The notes below the pieces were generated by a model that made no database searches, was not told the origin of the DNA, and saw nothing but the letters and a program-made list of their open reading frames with translations. Shown piece by piece: positions 32,564 to 40,767 of a stretch of 62,220 bases of DNA. Source of the DNA: an uncultured Collinsella sp. Its GTDB lineage: Bacteria > Actinomycetota > Coriobacteriia > Coriobacteriales > Coriobacteriaceae. A program made the position numbers and the translations under genes. The stretch's first letter is position 1. The number at the start of each line of letters is the position of its first letter. The DNA is taken from assembly GCA_900541685.1 (NCBI GenBank), contig UQKM01000015.1, positions 1 to 62,220 of the forward strand, read 5' to 3'.

Positions 32564-33496
32564 ATGGCTCGTCGTACACCTTCTCAACTGAATATGCTGC
32601 TTGCTGTCGATAAGCCAGTGGGCTGTACGTCCCACGATGTGGTTTCGCAATGCCGGCGCGCCCTCCATGAGCGGCGCGTCGGCCATGCCGGCACGCTCGA
32701 CCCCATGGCATCGGGTGTCATGGTGGTGGGCGTGGGCCAGGCCACCCGTCTGCTGGGTATGCTCACGCTCGATACCAAAAGCTACGTCGCCGACATCTCG
32801 TTTGGCGCCGAGACCAATACCGATGATGCGGAGGGCGAGGCGGTCCGCACGGTGGCTGTTGCCGACGAGCTCCGCGATCCTGCCTATGCCCGTGAGCACT
32901 TGGCCGCTATGCTGGGTCCGCAGATGCAGGTGCCGCCGGCGTTTTCGGCTATCTCGGTCAATGGCGTTCGCGCCTACAAGTCTGCTCGCGAGGGCAATGC
33001 GGTGGACCTACCTCCGCGCCCTGTCGAGGTCTATGCCGCCGACCTGATCGCCGTAGGCGGCGAAGGTGATACGTGTGTGTGGACCGTGGCGTTCTCGGTG
33101 AGCAAGGGCACCTATATCCGTGCGCTCGCTCGCGACCTGGGCCGCGCCTGCGAGAGCGCCGCGCACATTTCCGCGCTGCGCCGAACGACCTCCGGTGTTG
33201 TTTCCATTGGCGCCTGTCATGCGGTCGAGGAGCTTTCTCCCGAGTCCGCGGCTGACTTTGCCCTGGATCCCATTGCGGCCCTGGGCGCCACACGTGTTGA
33301 CTTGCCGGGCAATCTTGCCGACGACCTGCTCTGCGGCCGACGCATTCCCGTTGAGCGTGCGCTTGCCGATTTCGATGCCTCGAAGGCGCCGTTTGCGTTG
33401 GTGCTCGATGGGGGACTCAAGGCGCTCGCCCGCATTGAGGGTGGCCGCTTTGTCATGGAGCACGTGTTTCCGCAGGCAATCGGCGGTGTTCGATGA
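32564..33496 (+). CDS. truB: tRNA pseudouridine-55 synthase
   Basis: A 310-residue enzyme that makes pseudouridine 55 in the T-loop of tRNA. Visible motifs: AVDKPVGCTSHDVV, then VGHAGTLDPMASGVMVVGVG with the catalytic Asp in TLDP, QVPPAFSAISVNG and GTYIRALARDLG. The C-terminal PUA-like part (~230-310) is present. It starts 15 bp after the phosphoesterase and overlaps ribF by 4 bp (ATGA). Confidence 0.95.
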   Translation: MARRTPSQLNMLLAVDKPVGCTSHDVVSQCRRALHERRVGHAGTLDPMASGVMVVGVGQATRLLGMLTLDTKSYVADISFGAETNTDDAEGEAVRTVAVADELRDPAYAREHLAAMLGPQMQVPPAFSAISVNGVRAYKSAREGNAVDLPPRPVEVYAADLIAVGGEGDTCVWTVAFSVSKGTYIRALARDLGRACESAAHISALRRTTSGVVSIGACHAVEELSPESAADFALDPIAALGATRVDLPGNLADDLLCGRRIPVERALADFDASKAPFALVLDGGLKALARIEGGRFVMEHVFPQAIGGVR

Positions 33497-34500
33497 TGTT
33501 GTCCGCACGCGAGCTCGCGCGTATCTTTTTCGCGGGCGAGTCGGACGAGGCTCGCATCGTTACTGCCGATGTGTTTGATAAGTGTGAGCACCTGGGTGCT
33601 GCCTCGATCGCTATTGGCGTGTTCGATGGCGTGCACCGTGGACACCAGGAGCTCATTGCGGCGCTTGTCCGTGATGCCCGTGCCCATGGCTGTAAGGCGG
33701 TCGTGGTTACCTTCGATCCCGACCCGGACGTTGTGGTGAGCCCTTCGCCCGCTCAAAAATTGATGACGACGGCCGACCGTCTGCACGCCTTGGCTCAGAC
33801 CGGGGTCGATGCGGTGGTGGCCGTTCCCTTTACGCCAGACGTTGCGGCACTCGACCATGTTGGTTTTCTCTCGCTGGTGTCGCGTCTGGTCGACATTCGA
33901 TCGATTCGCGTTGGCAGTGACTTTAGACTGGGTCGTGGCGGTGCTTCTGGTGTTGCCGAGATGCGCGCCTGGGGTTCCGAGCACGGCGTTGACGTGTATG
34001 GTCACGACTTGCTTTGCGAGGGCGGTGAGGCCATTTGCGCCACCCGTATCCGTCATGAGCTGGGACAGGGCCATGTGGAGCTGGCTGCTGAGTTACTCGG
34101 CCGTCCGTATATGGTGCGTGGCGGTGTTATTCGCGGCCGTCACGAGGGTTCTGGCATGGGCTTTCCCACGGCAAACCTGCAGGTTCCCGACGGTATTCAG
34201 GTGCCTGCCGATGGCGTGTATGAGGGTCTGGTGCTGGTCGATGACACCGCGTGGCCCGCTGCCGTTAACGTCGGCCTGCCGCCGACGTATGCCGACGATG
34301 CAGCATCTGCGCGTCTCGAGGCCAATTTAATTGGGTATACGGGCGACCTGTACGGCGCTTCCGTTTCGCTGGCGTTTACGCGCTGGCTGCGTCCGTCGCG
34401 CGTGTTCGATTCGCTGGATGAGTTGATCGCGACCGTCGAGGGTAATATCGAAGATATTCGTCACAACTTGGGCGAGCAGGGGGTGAGCATCCGTGATTAG
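33493..34500 (+). CDS. ribF: Bifunctional riboflavin kinase / FAD synthetase
   Basis: A 335-residue enzyme. The N-terminal nucleotidyltransferase half has GVFDGVHRGHQELI near residue 42 and RVGSDFRLGRGGASG near 137. The C-terminal flavokinase half has GRHEGSGMGFPTANLQV near 215 and NVGLPPTY, with the GxxxG.PTAN motif. It converts riboflavin to FMN and FAD. Coupled to truB (ATGA) and to dnaG (8-bp overlap), which is the common Gram-positive truB-ribF order. Confidence 0.94.
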   Translation: MMLSARELARIFFAGESDEARIVTADVFDKCEHLGAASIAIGVFDGVHRGHQELIAALVRDARAHGCKAVVVTFDPDPDVVVSPSPAQKLMTTADRLHALAQTGVDAVVAVPFTPDVAALDHVGFLSLVSRLVDIRSIRVGSDFRLGRGGASGVAEMRAWGSEHGVDVYGHDLLCEGGEAICATRIRHELGQGHVELAAELLGRPYMVRGGVIRGRHEGSGMGFPTANLQVPDGIQVPADGVYEGLVLVDDTAWPAAVNVGLPPTYADDAASARLEANLIGYTGDLYGASVSLAFTRWLRPSRVFDSLDELIATVEGNIEDIRHNLGEQGVSIRD

Positions 34501-36592
34501 CGATGAGGAAAAAGACCAGGTACGCGCTGCGTCCGACCTAGTCGCCATCGTGCAGGAAACGGTTGAACTCAAGCCCCGCGGCCATGAATTTTGGGGTTGC
34601 TGCCCCTTCCATGGCGAAAAGACGCCGTCTTTCCACATTATCCCCGCCACGCAGGTGTGGCATTGCTTTGGCTGCGGCGAGGGTGGCGACGTCTTCACCT
34701 ATATCATGAAGCGCGAGAACCTGAGCTTTCCCGAGTCAATCCGTTATTTGGCCGATCGCGCGGGTATTGAGCTGCACGACACCGGAGACCGCCGTGAGCG
34801 CGGTACTAAGCGTGCCCGCATCTACGATCTGTGCGCCGAGACCGCCCAGTTCTACCACACCATGCTTATGCGCGGCAAGGACGGCCGTCCGCGCGAGTAC
34901 TTTGCCAGCCGCGGCATGGGTGGTGACGTCTGCCGCCGCTACTGCCTGGGTTTTGCGCCGGGCCGCAATATGCTGGTGTCGCACCTGTCTCAGGCGGGCT
35001 TTACCCCGCAGGAGATGATCGACGCCAATGTTGCCGTGAGCCGCGGGCGAGGGCAGCTTGCCGACCGCTTCTACGACCGCGTAATGTTTCCCATCTTTGA
35101 CGAGCAGGGTCACAACATTGCCTTTGGCGGTCGCATCATGGGTGACGGCCAGCCTAAGTACCTCAACACCGCCGAGACGAGCGTGTTTCACAAAAAGCGA
35201 AACCTCTACGGCTTTAATTGGGCCAAGGAGTTTATCGTTGCGCAGGATACCGCCATTGTGGTGGAGGGCTATACCGACTGCATCGCCTGTTGGGAAGCGG
35301 GGATTAAAAACGTTGTCGCCACGCTGGGCACCGCGCTCACGGAGCATCACGTCAAGACGCTCACCCGCTTTGCCAAGCGCATCGTGTATATGTTCGATGG
35401 CGACGCCGCTGGTCAAAAGGCCGCGCGCCGCGCGATTCAGTTTATCGAGCAGGATTCGATGGACCTGCGCTGCGTGGTGCTGCCCGACGGCAACGATCCC
35501 ATGGAGTTCATCACGGCGCATGGTGGCGAGGCACTGCAGGCGCGCATCGACGCTGCCGAGCCGCTTATGGACTTTGTGTACCGTTCGCTGCAGGAGTCGA
35601 GCGACATCACCACGCCGGGCGGTCGTGCCAAGGCGCTGGAGGATGCGCTGACGCTCATCTATCCGCTGCGCGACAGCTATATGATCGACACGTACTTTAT
35701 CCAGATTGCCGATCTGCTGGGTTTGGATCTGGAGACAGTGCGTGCGAGCTCGGGCCGTGTGTTTCGCGATGTCGCCAAGCGCGAGGATGCGGAACGACGT
35801 CGTGAGCAGAACTATGAGCGCCAGCGGGCGCAAGCCGAGCGATCTGGTAGCGCGGGCGCTCGGTCGTCTGGTTCGCAGGGGACATCTCGTGGTGCTTGGG
35901 CGTCGGGCGCGACGCCGGCAGTAGCGGCGCCGGTCGAGGAAGAGCCGTACGACTATGTCCCGCTCGATGCTTACGGTGCCGCGCCTGTGGAGGTCGTCGA
36001 CGACCTGCCGCCGATCGACGTGCCTGATGGTATGGGCTCTGCGCCCGCCGGTTCCCCGACAGACGCCTCGGCCACTATGGTTTTGACCGATCTGGAACGC
36101 AAGTCCTTGGCAGGGGAGCGCGAGCTGCTGACCATGCTCACGAGCTACCCCGACCTGTTCCGCACGTATGCCGATCGCATCTGCTCCATCGAGTGGGTCG
36201 ACCCACGTCACGAGTCCATCGCATGGGCCGTACTGGCGACGCCGCCGGGCACCGATCCTGCGGCCTGCATGGATGCGGCGCGCTCGGTGTGTCCCGAGGC
36301 GGCAACGCTTGTGAGTGCCGGGCGCATCTCGGCAACGAGCAAGCACCCCACCGAGACGAACATCGTGTTTATGCTCGATACGCTCGAGCTCTACACCATC
36401 AAGCGCCGCATGCGTGCCGCACAGGCCAAGCTGCGCCAGGATCGTTCGCTCGACGATGAGGCCCGTCGCGCGCTGACCGTGCAGGCCGCGCAGGATTCGC
36501 AGCGTCAACGCGAGCTGCAAAAGTCGATCGGCGGCGTGGCGGACCCGTTCCGTTTGATCGGCCTGGAGGCCGCAGGCACAGAACAAGCCTAG
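34493..36592 (+). CDS. dnaG: DNA primase
   Basis: A 699-residue primase with a GTG start inside the end of ribF. The zinc-binding domain has CPFHGEKTPSF and HCFGCGEGGDV (CHC2 type, ~40-65). The TOPRIM core holds VVEGYTDCIACWEAG near 258 and MFDGDAAGQKAARRAI near 300. A Ser/Gly/Ala-rich linker (~430-520) separates it from a helical C-terminal DnaB-binding domain. It lies directly upstream of sigA, the conserved dnaG-rpoD macromolecular synthesis arrangement. Ends 110 bp before sigA. Confidence 0.96.
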   Translation: MISDEEKDQVRAASDLVAIVQETVELKPRGHEFWGCCPFHGEKTPSFHIIPATQVWHCFGCGEGGDVFTYIMKRENLSFPESIRYLADRAGIELHDTGDRRERGTKRARIYDLCAETAQFYHTMLMRGKDGRPREYFASRGMGGDVCRRYCLGFAPGRNMLVSHLSQAGFTPQEMIDANVAVSRGRGQLADRFYDRVMFPIFDEQGHNIAFGGRIMGDGQPKYLNTAETSVFHKKRNLYGFNWAKEFIVAQDTAIVVEGYTDCIACWEAGIKNVVATLGTALTEHHVKTLTRFAKRIVYMFDGDAAGQKAARRAIQFIEQDSMDLRCVVLPDGNDPMEFITAHGGEALQARIDAAEPLMDFVYRSLQESSDITTPGGRAKALEDALTLIYPLRDSYMIDTYFIQIADLLGLDLETVRASSGRVFRDVAKREDAERRREQNYERQRAQAERSGSAGARSSGSQGTSRGAWASGATPAVAAPVEEEPYDYVPLDAYGAAPVEVVDDLPPIDVPDGMGSAPAGSPTDASATMVLTDLERKSLAGERELLTMLTSYPDLFRTYADRICSIEWVDPRHESIAWAVLATPPGTDPAACMDAARSVCPEAATLVSAGRISATSKHPTETNIVFMLDTLELYTIKRRMRAAQAKLRQDRSLDDEARRALTVQAAQDSQRQRELQKSIGGVADPFRLIGLEAAGTEQA

Positions 36593-36702
36593 ATGTTGTG
36601 GTCAACCAGCGTATTCTCGCCTATATCCAGTCCTCTTTTTGGGTATAGACGTCAATGTGTGTGCTAAAGTAATGAGTCCTGTGGACTATGAAGGGAGAAT
36701 CT

Positions 36703-38052
36703 GTGCCAAAAAAGACTGAGAGCACGGGTACTGGGCTGGAATCCTACGTTGCAAAGCTCATGGGCAACGGCTCAAACAGGACTTCGGTAACCGAGGACGA
36801 GATTCAGGTCGCCCTGAAGGATATCGATGTAACTGATGAGCAGCTCACCGCGGTGTATTCCGCGCTGCGCAACAGCGGCATCCAGATTATCTCCGCGAGC
36901 GGTAACGACGACGCCCCCATGGACGTCGACGATGACGATAACGATACCGATACCGACGATTTCGATGACGACGACGAGCACGATTCCGGCTCGCTCGACG
37001 ATCATGAGCTCAAGATGGCCCGTCAGGCCGACGCCGAGATGGGTTCTTCCAAGAGCAAGAAGAAGCGCACCGTGCGCACGTCCCGTTCACGCTCCCGCGT
37101 GCGTGGCATCGATGCCTCCACGGTTATGCTGACTGGCGATCCGGTTCGTATGTACCTCAAGGAGATCGGCAAGGTCGACCTGTTGACCGCCTCCGAAGAG
37201 GTCGATCTGGCTATGAAGATCGAGGCCGGTCTTGAGGCCACCGAGAAGCTCGAGGCTGCCGATGCTGGTGAGCTCGAACTCACGCGTGCCGAGATGCGTC
37301 GTCTTACGCGCATTGAGAACGTGGGCCTCGAAGCCAAGCAGGCGCTCATCAGCGCAAACCTGCGTCTGGTCGTCTCCATCGCTAAGCGCTATGTCGGACG
37401 CGGCATGCTGTTCCTGGACTTGATCCAGGAGGGCAACCTCGGTCTGATCCGCGCCGTCGAGAAGTTCGACTACCAGAAGGGCTTTAAGTTCTCCACGTAC
37501 GCCACGTGGTGGATCCGTCAGGCCATCACGCGCGCTATCGCCGACCAGGCCCGTACCATCCGTATTCCCGTGCACATGGTCGAGACCATCAACAAACTCG
37601 TCCGCGTGCAGCGCCAGCTTCTTCAGGACCTTGGTCGCGACCCGACCCCCGAGGAGATCGGTGCCGAAATGGACATGAGCGCCGACCGCGTCCGCGAGAT
37701 CCAGAAGATCTCGCAGGAGCCCGTGTCGCTCGAGACTCCCATCGGCGAGGAAGAGGATTCCCAACTGGGCGACTTTATCGAGGACTCCCAGGCCATCGTT
37801 CCGCCCGATGCGGCCAGCTTTTCCATGCTGCAGGAGCAGCTCACCCAGGTGCTCGACTCGCTTGCCGATCGTGAGCGCAAGGTTATCGAGCTGCGCTTTG
37901 GCCTTGTCGACGGACATCCCCGTACGCTCGAGGAAGTCGGCCGCGAGTTTGGCGTCACGCGTGAGCGCATCCGCCAGATCGAGTCCAAGACCCTGGCCAA
38001 GCTCCGCCACCCGAGCCGCTCGAGCAAGCTGAAGGACTATATCGAAAGCTAG
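36703..38052 (+). CDS. sigA: Principal RNA polymerase sigma factor
   Basis: A 449-residue sigma-70. GTG 36703 is chosen because AAGGGAGAA (36691-36699) precedes it; the in-frame ATG 36688 overlaps that site. Region 1.1 is followed by a very acidic stretch (long Asp run, ~70-95) and a basic stretch. Region 1.2 starts at DPVRMYLKEIGKVDLL. Region 2 contains LDLIQEGNLGLIRAVEKFDY and FSTYATWWIRQAI. Region 4.2 has TLEEVGREFGVTRERIRQIE. It is the housekeeping sigma, so the TTGaca/TATaaT-like promoters noted in this window fit it. A terminator follows at 38062. Confidence 0.96.
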   Translation: MPKKTESTGTGLESYVAKLMGNGSNRTSVTEDEIQVALKDIDVTDEQLTAVYSALRNSGIQIISASGNDDAPMDVDDDDNDTDTDDFDDDDEHDSGSLDDHELKMARQADAEMGSSKSKKKRTVRTSRSRSRVRGIDASTVMLTGDPVRMYLKEIGKVDLLTASEEVDLAMKIEAGLEATEKLEAADAGELELTRAEMRRLTRIENVGLEAKQALISANLRLVVSIAKRYVGRGMLFLDLIQEGNLGLIRAVEKFDYQKGFKFSTYATWWIRQAITRAIADQARTIRIPVHMVETINKLVRVQRQLLQDLGRDPTPEEIGAEMDMSADRVREIQKISQEPVSLETPIGEEEDSQLGDFIEDSQAIVPPDAASFSMLQEQLTQVLDSLADRERKVIELRFGLVDGHPRTLEEVGREFGVTRERIRQIESKTLAKLRHPSRSSKLKDYIES

Positions 38053-38061
38053 TCAAGCAAG

Positions 38062-38096
38062 AAGCGCCCTCAGGCACATCCGCTTGGGGGCGCTTT
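38062..38096 (+). terminator. Terminator after sigA
   Basis: AAGCGCCC (38062-38069) and GGGCGCTT (38088-38095) form an 8-bp stem followed by TCATG. The U-tract is short, but the position 10 bp after the sigA stop is typical. Confidence 0.65.
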
Positions 38097-38106
38097 CATG
38101 TAGCCA

Positions 38107-38235
38107 TTGGGGACGTTCTTGAATGACTAGTCGTTTAACACTCATTGGGGACAGACTTAAATGAGTGCCCGCAAAATGAGAGTGAACCTGGCAGTTGGGG
38201 ACGTTCCTTTTTTTGCCGGCACTTTGGGACACTCC
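38107..38235. repeat. Cluster of TTGGGGAC repeats
   Basis: Three exact TTGGGGAC copies (38107, 38145, 38195) and a near copy (TTTGGGAC, 38223) lie within 130 bp. They alternate with short segments ending in ACTTAAATGAGTG or GTTCCTTTTTTT. There is no gene. This is a block of a dispersed intergenic repeat between sigA and the tRNA genes. Confidence 0.5.
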
Positions 38236-38276
38236 TTGCCGCAACGGTTGGGTCGGAAAATTTCTCAAAAAAGTTC

Positions 38277-38304
38277 TTGCCCTTCGCCCGATCGTCCGTA
38301 TAAT
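38277..38304 (+). promoter_or_regulatory. tRNA-Asn promoter
   Basis: TTGCCC (38277-38282), 16 bp, then a perfect TATAAT (38299-38304), about 30 bp before the first tRNA. The GC-rich start region fits a stable-RNA promoter. Confidence 0.75.
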
Positions 38305-38334
38305 AAACTTCGTTGCTTGAGAGCACGCACCTAT

Positions 38335-38409
38335 TCCTCGGTAGCTCAATGGTAGAGCACGCGGCTGTTAACCGCGCTGTTGTAGGTTCGAGTCCTACCC
38401 GGGGAGCCA
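38335..38409 (+). tRNA. tRNA-Asn (GTT), copy 1
   Basis: Cloverleaf: acceptor TCCTCGG/CCGGGGA, D-arm with GCTCAATGGTAGAGC, anticodon stem CGCGG/CCGCG with loop CTGTTAA (anticodon GTT), T-arm with GGTTCGAGTCC. Discriminator G and encoded CCA (38407-38409). Confidence 0.97.
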
Positions 38410-38442
38410 GAATTTTCAGCCCATTCCGTTGGGCTTTTAAAT

Positions 38443-38517
38443 TCCTCGGTAGCTCAATGGTAGAGCACGCGGCTGTTAACCGCGCTGTTGTAGGTTCGAG
38501 TCCTACCCGGGGAGCCA
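38443..38517 (+). tRNA. tRNA-Asn (GTT), copy 2
   Basis: Identical over all 75 bases to the copy at 38335, including the encoded CCA, 33 bp downstream. Both are read from the promoter at 38277 and end at the terminator at 38524. Confidence 0.97.
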
Positions 38518-38523
38518 GGTTGT

Positions 38524-38553
38524 AAAACCCGTCGCTTATGCGGCGGGTTTTTT
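38524..38553 (+). terminator. Terminator of the tRNA-Asn pair
   Basis: AAAACCCGTCGC (from 38524) pairs with GCGGCGGGTTTT around TTAT, ending in TTTTTT (38548-38553). Confidence 0.88.
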
Positions 38554-38711
38554 CATACCGCGATCGCCGGTCGCGAACGTTACCATATCAACATTTCGTG
38601 TCGAGGATGTAATCCCGCGACCCACCACCTCAACATGGCGCGCTCGTTGTAGAATATTGCAATGATTGCTCCCACGAGATGGTGCCGCGAGCACCAGATA
38701 AGGAGATTCTT

Positions 38712-39068
38712 GTGTCTGAGACCATTAACGGCAGCCTGAGCGTCTCGAACGACGTTATTGCCGATATTGCCGGTTATGCCGCGATGACGTGCTATGGCGT
38801 CGTCGGTATGGCTGAGCAGCTCCAGGGTGCCGAGAGCGTGCGCCTGCTTGCCGGTCAGCGCCTCCGCAAGGGCGTGCTTGTCTCCGCCGACGAGAACGGC
38901 CTTACGGTCGATCTTCACGTCGTGCTCGAGAACGGCGTCAACATGAAGTCCGTCTGCCACAATCTTTCGAGCTCCGTTGCCTTCACTCTGCAGGAGATCG
39001 CCCAGATCGATCCCGCCAGCCTTAAGATCGGCATTCACATCGACGCGCTCAAGAGCCGTCTGAACTAG
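38712..39068 (+). CDS. Asp23/Gls24 family envelope protein
   Basis: A 118-residue protein. GTG 38712 follows AAGGAGA (38700-38706). Family features: NDVIADIAGYAAMTCYGVVGMA, KGVLVSADENGLTVDLHVVL and a C-terminal IHIDALKSR. Members are small soluble proteins that sit under the membrane and respond to envelope stress in staphylococci and enterococci. The position just before the fakA-like DAK2 gene is conserved across Gram-positives (yloU-yloV). Confidence 0.88.
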   Translation: MSETINGSLSVSNDVIADIAGYAAMTCYGVVGMAEQLQGAESVRLLAGQRLRKGVLVSADENGLTVDLHVVLENGVNMKSVCHNLSSSVAFTLQEIAQIDPASLKIGIHIDALKSRLN

Positions 39069-39095
39069 CATCCGAAAACGGAGATTCAAATACCC

Positions 39096-40757
39096 ATGAT
39101 TGCAAAGACCATTCGCACCTGTTTTCCGATCGCTGCGGCTGCCGTTTCCGACAAGGCCGAGGAGATCAACAAGCTCAACGTCTTCCCCGTACCCGATGGC
39201 GATACCGGCACCAACATGTCGCTCACGCTCGCCTCGGTGACCAAGGAGCTCTCCGCCCTTCCTGCCGACGCCGACATGGAGGCCATCGCCGGTGCCATCA
39301 CCCATGGCTCCCTCATGGGTGCCCGTGGCAACTCCGGCGTCATCACCTCGCAGATTCTGCGTGGTGTGGCCGAGGGCCTTGTCTCTGCCGATGAGCCCAT
39401 CACGTCCGCCAACATCGCCTATGCGTTCCGCCGAGCCGTCAAGGTTGCCTTCCAGGCCGTCCGCAAGCCCATCGAGGGTACGATCCTCACGGTGCTGCGC
39501 GACGTTTCGACCAAAGCTGACGAGTGCGAGAAGAAGAAGTTCTCGGCCGAGGACGCGCTCGACGCCATCGTCGTCGAGGCCTATCAGTCCGTCGCCCGTA
39601 CGCCCGACCTGCTGCCCGTTCTGAAGGAGAACGGCGTGGTCGACTCCGGCGCCTTTGGCTTTGCCATCTTCCTGGAGAACTTTGTTGCTGCCGCGCTTGG
39701 CCGCAGCACCGTTGTCGAGGATTTCTCCGCCACGTTTGATTCCGCTGGCTCTGCCCGCGACGCGGCCCTCGGTCGCGTTGAGATCGAGGCCAACGACGAT
39801 TGGGAGGGCTCGGAGTTCCGCTACTGCAACGAGTTCCTCTTTAAGGCCGACGCTCCGTTTGACGAGGACGAGTGCCTTAAGTTCCTGGGCTCCATGGGCG
39901 ACTGCGAGCTGCTCGTGGGTGCCTACCCCGACTACAAGATTCACGTGCACTCCAACACCCCCAACCTGGTGCTCGAGCACATGCTGCAGCTTGGTCAGAT
40001 CTATGAGGTCTTTATCCACAACATGGAGATGGAGGCCCATGACCGTACCGCCAAGATCCACGAGGACCAGGAGAAGGCCGCCGAGCCCGCCAAGGCTCTG
40101 GGTTTTGTCGCCGTTGCCGCCGGTTCCGGCGAGGCCGACATCCTCAAGTCCCTCGGCGTCGACGTGATCGTGTCGGGTGGTCAGACTATGAACCCCTCGA
40201 CTGCAGATCTGCTGGGCGCCGTTGACCAGGTCAACGCGACCTCGGTCATCATCCTGCCCAATAACGGTAACATCCGTATGGCTGCCGAGGCCGCTGCCTC
40301 CGCCTGCACCGACAAGAAGGTCGCCGTCGTTCCCACCAAGACCGTCCCGCAGGCCTTCTCCGCGCTGTTCGCGGTCCTGCCCGATTCCGAGCTCGAGGAT
40401 GCCGTCGCCGCTATGGTCGACGCCATCAGCGAGGTCCGCGATGGCGAGGTCACCCGTGCCGTGCGCGATTCCAGCGCCTCCGACGGCTCGCCGATTCACT
40501 CCGGTGACGTCATGGGTATCATTGCCGGTTCCATTGACGTGGTCGGCTCCGATGTGAAGCAGGTCACGCTCGATTGCATCAACCGCATGCAGGAGGAAGA
40601 GGAGGGTGACGCGCTGACGATTCTGGCCGGCGAGGAGCTGTCCGATGAAGCCTTCCAGGAGATCGTCGACGCCATTGAGGAGGCTCAGCCCGATTTGGAG
40701 GTCGACGCCCATCGTGGCGAGCAGCCGCTCTATCCCGTGATCTTCTCGATCGAGTAG
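39096..40757 (+). CDS. fakA: DAK2-domain fatty acid kinase FakA-like
   Basis: A 553-residue protein. The N-terminal DhaL/DAK2 domain (1-~200) has NVFPVPDGDTGTNMSLTL, the ATP/Mg site, and GSLMGARGNSGVI. The middle (~205-330) and C-terminal DegV-like EDD part (VVDAISEVRDGEVTRAVRDS region and later) follow the YloV/FakA plan. FakA phosphorylates fatty acids presented by FakB for entry into phospholipid synthesis, which fits plsX and acpP further down. No fakB (degV) gene lies in this window. Confidence 0.88.
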   Translation: MIAKTIRTCFPIAAAAVSDKAEEINKLNVFPVPDGDTGTNMSLTLASVTKELSALPADADMEAIAGAITHGSLMGARGNSGVITSQILRGVAEGLVSADEPITSANIAYAFRRAVKVAFQAVRKPIEGTILTVLRDVSTKADECEKKKFSAEDALDAIVVEAYQSVARTPDLLPVLKENGVVDSGAFGFAIFLENFVAAALGRSTVVEDFSATFDSAGSARDAALGRVEIEANDDWEGSEFRYCNEFLFKADAPFDEDECLKFLGSMGDCELLVGAYPDYKIHVHSNTPNLVLEHMLQLGQIYEVFIHNMEMEAHDRTAKIHEDQEKAAEPAKALGFVAVAAGSGEADILKSLGVDVIVSGGQTMNPSTADLLGAVDQVNATSVIILPNNGNIRMAAEAAASACTDKKVAVVPTKTVPQAFSALFAVLPDSELEDAVAAMVDAISEVRDGEVTRAVRDSSASDGSPIHSGDVMGIIAGSIDVVGSDVKQVTLDCINRMQEEEEGDALTILAGEELSDEAFQEIVDAIEEAQPDLEVDAHRGEQPLYPVIFSIE

Positions 40758-40767
40758 GCAACTGCCC

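Noticed and set aside
38277..38553. Integration (att) site at the tRNA-Asn genes
   Set aside because: Both tRNA copies are intact and no integrase gene or partial tRNA duplicate is seen nearby.
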